NCBI GenBank assembly: GCA_017397805.1
Contig: JAFQHW010000030.1
Coordinates: 1 to 44,461 of the forward strand
Reading direction: 5' to 3'
From: Clostridia bacterium
GTDB taxonomy: Bacteria; Bacillota; Clostridia; Oscillospirales; CAG-382
Length of the DNA: 44,461 nucleotides
Both the position numbers and the translations under genes were made by a program. The notes beneath the pieces were generated by a model. The model was not told where the DNA came from, ran no database searches, and saw only the letters and a program-made list of their open reading frames with translations. Each line of letters begins with the position of its first letter. The stretch's first letter is position 1. Positions 40,472 through 44,461 of this stretch are shown piece by piece.

Positions 40472-42400
40472 ATGAAAAGACGCACTATAGCGACTATTCT
40501 TTCTTTAATGATGATGCTGTCTTTGCTTACTGCTTATCCTGCAGCTGTTAGCGTAGGAGCAGTTGGTGATGTACAGACCATCACCGCTACCGCAGAAGAT
40601 GACTACGGCAGTGGCAGCGAAGCTAATATCACGATTACAGCTCCTACCAGCGTAATTGTTGGTCAAACCTTCGAAGTAATTTATCAGTTCCATGATTACG
40701 TAACTTCCACCGGTAACCCCGGCTGCTTCGTAATCGATTCCACAATCGATACCAGCTTAGTAACTCTCGATGCTTCTATGCACGAAGCTGATTACACAGC
40801 AATTATCCAAGAGCCCACCACAGTTGCGTGGGAACTCACCGGTAATACAATGAACGCATTGGAAGCTGGTCAGAGCGGTTGGCACACAATCAGCTACACC
40901 ACCATCGAAGAAGATCCTGCAACAGCAGATACTCTTACCATTAAGGTAGTTTACTCTGCAAACGCAGTTGGTGCAGCATTGTTCGATATCAGCAAGATCG
41001 AATTCCAGGATGCATGGGCTTCCGAATTCTATTACTTCTACCCCGCAGACTTCACAGTTAACGTAGTAGCAGAAGGCACAACCGAAGAACCCTCTGAAGA
41101 ACCTTCCGAAGAACCCTCCGAAGAACCTTCCGAAGAGCCCTCTGAAGTTCCTTCCGAAGAACCTTCTGAAGAACCCGATGAACCCACACCTGATTTCGGT
41201 TCTCAGACCATCGATTCTACCGCAACCGACGATTACGGCAGCGGCAGCGAAGCTAAGCTCACAATCACCGCTCCCAACAGCGTAGTTGTAGGCGAAACCT
41301 TCGAAGTAATTTATCAGTTCCACGATTACGTAACTTCCACCGGTAACCCCGGCTGCTTCGTAATCGATTCCACAATCGATACCAGCTTAGTAACTCTCGA
41401 TGCTTCTATGCACGAAGCTGATTACACAGCAATTATCCAAGAGCCCACCACAGTTGCATGGGAACTCACCGGTAATACAATGAACGCATTGGAAGCTGGT
41501 CAGAGCGGTTGGCACACAATCAGCTACACCACCATCGAAGAAGATCCTGCAACCGCAGATACTCTTACCATTAAGGTAGTTTACGTTGCAAACGCAGTAG
41601 GTGCAGCATTGTTCGACATCGAAAAGGTTGAATTCCAGGATGCATGGGCTTCCGAATTCTATTACTTCTACCCCGCAGACTTCACAGTTAACGTAGTAGC
41701 AGAAGGCGGCGACGAACCCTCTGAAGATCCTTCCGAAGAACCCTCCGAAGAACCCTCTGAAGAGCCTTCTGAAGAACCCTCTGAAGATCCTTCCGAAGAT
41801 CCCGCAGAAGAATACAATGTTACATTCGAATGCGGCGATAACGGCACCATCATCGGCACAGACGATGAGGGCGAAACCGTTGTAGGCGGATACACAATAT
41901 CCGTTCCCGGCGGCAACAAGCTCGGTGCTTCCTTCGTAACTCCCACCGTAATTCCTGATGCAAACTACTACTTCGTAGGTTGGTACGCAGGCGACGAACT
42001 CGTTGACTTCAACACAGTTCTTGAAGGCGATATCACTATTACCGCAGTGTTTGCTAAGTATGCCGTATCTGTCGACAACGCAGTTGTTGGCGCACCTGAG
42101 GCAGGTTACGGTAACGTTAATATTTACGTAGAAGTAGACGACGGCATCACCGTTGACGATCTTAACGCAGCTGATTCTCCTTACGTATTGTATACGTTCC
42201 AGCACACTGAGGCCGGCGAAACCATCATCGGTACCAGCAAGCCCGTATTTGCAGAAGATGAAAACGGCATTTACATGGCGTTCAACTACATGGCAAACAA
42301 CGGCTTTGTATCTATGGACGTTTACGTTACAAACGGTCTTATCGACTTTGCTTCCTCCGATTGGGGCATAATCGATATCTATACAGATATTCAGCTTTAA
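40472..42400 (+). CDS. Secreted protein with duplicated cohesin-like domains and InlB-type repeat
   Basis: 642 aa. Signal peptide about residues 1-33. Two almost identical modules (about 37-205 and 247-415) have a cohesin-like beta-sandwich pattern; both are followed by (SEEP)n linkers (about 206-238 and 416-445). Residues about 448-535 form an InlB/Bacterial_repeat-type module (GDNGTIIGTDDEG, YYFVGWYAGDELVDF), and about 536-642 are an unassigned beta-rich end. No sortase motif, dockerin or membrane anchor is seen. AGGAGG precedes the ATG. It may act as a small scaffold for dockerin proteins such as the two in this window, but the cohesin assignment is only pattern-based. Confidence 0.8.
   Translation: MKRRTIATILSLMMMLSLLTAYPAAVSVGAVGDVQTITATAEDDYGSGSEANITITAPTSVIVGQTFEVIYQFHDYVTSTGNPGCFVIDSTIDTSLVTLDASMHEADYTAIIQEPTTVAWELTGNTMNALEAGQSGWHTISYTTIEEDPATADTLTIKVVYSANAVGAALFDISKIEFQDAWASEFYYFYPADFTVNVVAEGTTEEPSEEPSEEPSEEPSEEPSEVPSEEPSEEPDEPTPDFGSQTIDSTATDDYGSGSEAKLTITAPNSVVVGETFEVIYQFHDYVTSTGNPGCFVIDSTIDTSLVTLDASMHEADYTAIIQEPTTVAWELTGNTMNALEAGQSGWHTISYTTIEEDPATADTLTIKVVYVANAVGAALFDIEKVEFQDAWASEFYYFYPADFTVNVVAEGGDEPSEDPSEEPSEEPSEEPSEEPSEDPSEDPAEEYNVTFECGDNGTIIGTDDEGETVVGGYTISVPGGNKLGASFVTPTVIPDANYYFVGWYAGDELVDFNTVLEGDITITAVFAKYAVSVDNAVVGAPEAGYGNVNIYVEVDDGITVDDLNAADSPYVLYTFQHTEAGETIIGTSKPVFAEDENGIYMAFNYMANNGFVSMDVYVTNGLIDFASSDWGIIDIYTDIQL
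40667..41077 (+). repeat. Near-identical domain repeat, copy 1
   Basis: About 410 bp that recurs at 41297-41707 (period 630 bp) with 12 differences by my count. Synonymous sites are conserved as well, pointing to recent duplication or gene conversion. Confidence 0.85.
41083..41180 (+). repeat. SEEP-encoding 12-bp tandem repeat
   Basis: Units such as GAACCTTCCGAA encode the SEEP linker; about eight units, imperfect, with one SEVP variant. Confidence 0.85.
41297..41707 (+). repeat. Near-identical domain repeat, copy 2
   Basis: Partner of 40667-41077. Differences cluster near its 3' end around the FDIEKVEF segment. Confidence 0.85.
41713..41812 (+). repeat. SEEP/SEDP-encoding 12-bp tandem repeat
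   Basis: Second copy of the linker repeat, with SEDP units at both ends. Confidence 0.83.
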
Positions 42401-42715
42401 TTCAGTCTTTTGACATTGAGTTATTTAACGGTGCATCTTCCTTAAAAGTATAAACGGGTCGCACCGCCCGATGCCCTATTAGGGGACGGCGCTTTTAGCG
42501 CTGTCCCCAAAATAGGGGGACTTTTGAGGAAAAGCATTACCTTTTGTTTTCCGTAACGCTTCCGTTACGGCAGACATAAAGAAGTGTTCAGCACTTTTTG
42601 TGCTGTTGCGCTTCGGAGCGCGTGCTATCCGAAGCGGACCAGTTCAAAAAGAACTAAAATTTTTTAGCTTGTAGGCGTGCTTCTCAGGGCAGTCTATGGC
42701 AGAGGGAGAAATTTT
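42401..42715 (+). other. Hairpin-rich intergenic region / leader
   Basis: Holds a large stem at 42474-42517 (CCCTATT/AATAGGG with inner GGGGAC and GCGC pairs), then CCGTAACG/CGTTACGG at 42551-42570, AGCAC/GTGCT near 42590, GCGCT/GAGCGC near 42607 and GTTC/GAAC near 42644. The first may terminate the upstream gene. No standard promoter was clear, so the 5' end of the next transcript is unknown. Confidence 0.55.
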
Positions 42716-44461
42716 ATGAAGAAAAGGGCTTTGGCACTTTTGTTATCATTCCTTATGATAACAAGCATGTTCGTCAGCACTTTTGGCACTTCGGTTACAG
42801 CCGAAGGCGAAGCGATTGGCTTGTTCGAAGTCACAAGTGCGGTTTTAGTTGACGGGACTCTTACAGTCAGAGGTTCTGCGGTTGCAGTTTCCGACAGTAT
42901 GAGTGTCAGCGTTATGCTGTACGACGGTGTTACCGACGGTAATGACCCCAGCGGTTCAGGTAACCTGGCGGCGATGTACACGTATAGCTATGGCGATATA
43001 ATGACCGGTGACAGCAATAGCTCTACCTTTGTTATTACCAGAGCTGTTGATGCCGCTGTGCTTTCTTCCGATGGCGCGGTATATGTTGGCATCAAGACCA
43101 CTTCCAATACCGACGCAGTATGCTATGGCGGCGTTTCCTCCTACATATATTATGACCTTAATGCAGAGGATGCTAATGCAGTCGGTATCACTTCTCACCT
43201 TTTAGCTATAGGTGAGGCTTATAAAACACGCCTTACTTCAAAGACACCCACTCGTCCCGGCTACAGATTTAACGGTTGGACCGACGCGGACGGTGTTGCC
43301 GTTTCTTCTGCGGCAACGATGGCTCCCGGCGGTGTAACGGTGTATGCAAGCTGGACGGCTACCGATTTTTACGATATCAGCTTCATCGCGGGCGAAAACG
43401 GCACCCTTACCGGTGGTGTTCAGACCAAGGTTACCTACGGTAAGACTTGGGCTGAAGCAATAACCTCTCTCCCTACTCCCGTACCTGTAAATTCTGACTA
43501 TGTTTTCGCATATTGGTATCCTGAGATTCCTGCTGATGACTATGTAATAGATTCCGACATGAGCTTTACCGCGGTATTCCTCCGTGATGATGCTTCTTCT
43601 CAGTCTCTTATAGAGATAGACGAGGCGTTTTACAAGAACGGCAGCGTAACCGTTAACGGTAAGGTTAACTCCGTAAGCCAGAGCCAGTGGGACGTTGCTT
43701 TCACTGTTTACGGCGACGTTGAAGACGAAAGCGACGTTGGTGCTTCCTTCGGTTCTTCCGTGGTTGCGTTGAGAACGGTTAAGCTTTCCGATATAATTGA
43801 TGAAGATACTAACGAATTTTCCTATACCTTCAAGGCTGATGCTGATTTGTTTACCGGCCTTGTTTACGTGGGCGCTAAGTTTGTAACGGTTGACTTTGAT
43901 ACCGCGGCTTACGCTCCCGTTACCGCAGACATCGTTTTGGACAAGAACTCTGACGATGCAGTTGCAGGTGACGTTAGCACCATCGCCGTAAACATCGGTG
44001 CTGTTATGGGCGCAATCGGTGATGAAGCTACTCCTACCAGAGCCGGCCATAGCTTCGAGGGTTGGAAGTATGCAGACGGCACCGAGTATGATGAAACGGC
44101 AATTATGGGTAGCGACGGTATTACCCTTTACGCTCAGTGGGCGGCTGCTGTAACGTTCTCCGCCTCCGCAGGTGGCTCTCTCAGCGGCGAAACTTCCTTT
44201 ACCGTTATTACAGGCACCGCTTTTTCCGAGATCGCACCTACCCCCGTAGCAGAATACGGCTATAAGTTTGAGGGTTGGAGCCCTGCTCTTCCCGAAACAG
44301 TAACCGAATCCGCAAACTATACGGCAATCTTCGTAAAAGATGAGAGCTTGTGGCATACGATCAAGTTCGTAAGCGCAGTAGGCGGTTACCTTGAAGGCAC
44401 CGTAGAGTATACCGATATACTTAACGGTACCGCAATGGCAGACTTAGTACCCGAAGCAGTA
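42716..44461 (+). CDS. Secreted InlB-repeat protein, 3' end outside the window
   Basis: 582 codons without a stop; the gene continues past the end. Signal peptide (MKKRALALLLSF...TSVTAEG) about residues 1-30. Residues about 31-165 form a beta-rich domain (DGTLTVRGSAVAVSDSMSV) that recurs at about 305-420 (NGSVTVNGKVNSVSQSQ). Between and after these lie InlB/Listeria-Bacteroides repeats: RPGYRFNGWTDADG, NGTLTGGVQTKV, RAGHSFEGWKYADG and YGYKFEGWSPALPET. AGAGGGAG precedes the ATG. It resembles the protein at 169-2682; whether it ends in a dockerin cannot be seen. Confidence 0.85.
   Translation, partial: MKKRALALLLSFLMITSMFVSTFGTSVTAEGEAIGLFEVTSAVLVDGTLTVRGSAVAVSDSMSVSVMLYDGVTDGNDPSGSGNLAAMYTYSYGDIMTGDSNSSTFVITRAVDAAVLSSDGAVYVGIKTTSNTDAVCYGGVSSYIYYDLNAEDANAVGITSHLLAIGEAYKTRLTSKTPTRPGYRFNGWTDADGVAVSSAATMAPGGVTVYASWTATDFYDISFIAGENGTLTGGVQTKVTYGKTWAEAITSLPTPVPVNSDYVFAYWYPEIPADDYVIDSDMSFTAVFLRDDASSQSLIEIDEAFYKNGSVTVNGKVNSVSQSQWDVAFTVYGDVEDESDVGASFGSSVVALRTVKLSDIIDEDTNEFSYTFKADADLFTGLVYVGAKFVTVDFDTAAYAPVTADIVLDKNSDDAVAGDVSTIAVNIGAVMGAIGDEATPTRAGHSFEGWKYADGTEYDETAIMGSDGITLYAQWAAAVTFSASAGGSLSGETSFTVITGTAFSEIAPTPVAEYGYKFEGWSPALPETVTESANYTAIFVKDESLWHTIKFVSAVGGYLEGTVEYTDILNGTAMADLVPEAV

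Noticed and set aside
41083..41812. CRISPR-like regular repeats
   Set aside because: The units are 12-bp coding repeats for SEEP linkers in an open reading frame, without spacers.

Overview
The window looks like a chromosomal segment of a Gram-positive anaerobic clostridium, probably an uncultured gut or rumen member of the Oscillospiraceae/Christensenellales group. Pointers are AGGAGG-type ribosome binding sites, many TTGACA-N17-TATAAT promoters, a T-box, dockerin, InlB-repeat and SpoIID modules, type II pantothenate kinase and the DUF421/DUF4363 pair. No rRNA, tRNA, insertion sequence, prophage or CRISPR array was found. Taxonomy is an inference from gene families.

Layout. 1-2.8 kb: a secreted dockerin protein (minus strand). 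3.0-5.1 kb: KtrB/KtrA potassium uptake. 5.1-5.5 kb: a hairpin-rich intergenic unit framed by two identical 34-nt hairpins. 5.5-10.15 kb (minus strand): a T-box-controlled operon encoding a MaoC-like hydratase, an isopropylmalate-synthase-like protein without its catalytic residues, and a TIM-barrel/acyl-CoA-ligase fusion. 10.2-18.5 kb: an accessory block with three AAA_14/DUF4143 ATPases, a COG3910-type ATPase, an XRE regulator divergent from a SLOG protein, an AbrB/RelE toxin-antitoxin pair and a beta-lactamase-fold hydrolase. Two of the three DUF4143 ATPase promoters are framed by direct repeats.

18.5-37 kb is mostly chromosomal housekeeping: DUF421/DUF4363, RlmB, a large membrane protein resembling a dead P-type ATPase, an EF-G-like GTPase broken by a one-base frameshift, an AlgX/DHHW-like lipoprotein, TrmK, an ABC exporter, RarA, an AEC transporter, CoaW, three small unknown genes and a SpoIID/peptidoglycan-binding protein. 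It ends with a cobalamin-riboswitch-controlled pair (DUF4430 lipoprotein and ECF S component), most likely for corrinoid uptake. 37-44.5 kb holds three secreted modular proteins with long structured leaders; the last gene runs off the window end.

The most unusual system is the T-box operon. A leucine- or alanine-type T-box drives an intact acyl-CoA ligase together with a LeuA-like protein that keeps its leucine-sensing domain but has lost its active site. One working idea is leucine-starvation-controlled activation of a branched-chain acid, with the dead LeuA as sensor or scaffold. The repeat-framed ATPase promoters are the second point of interest.
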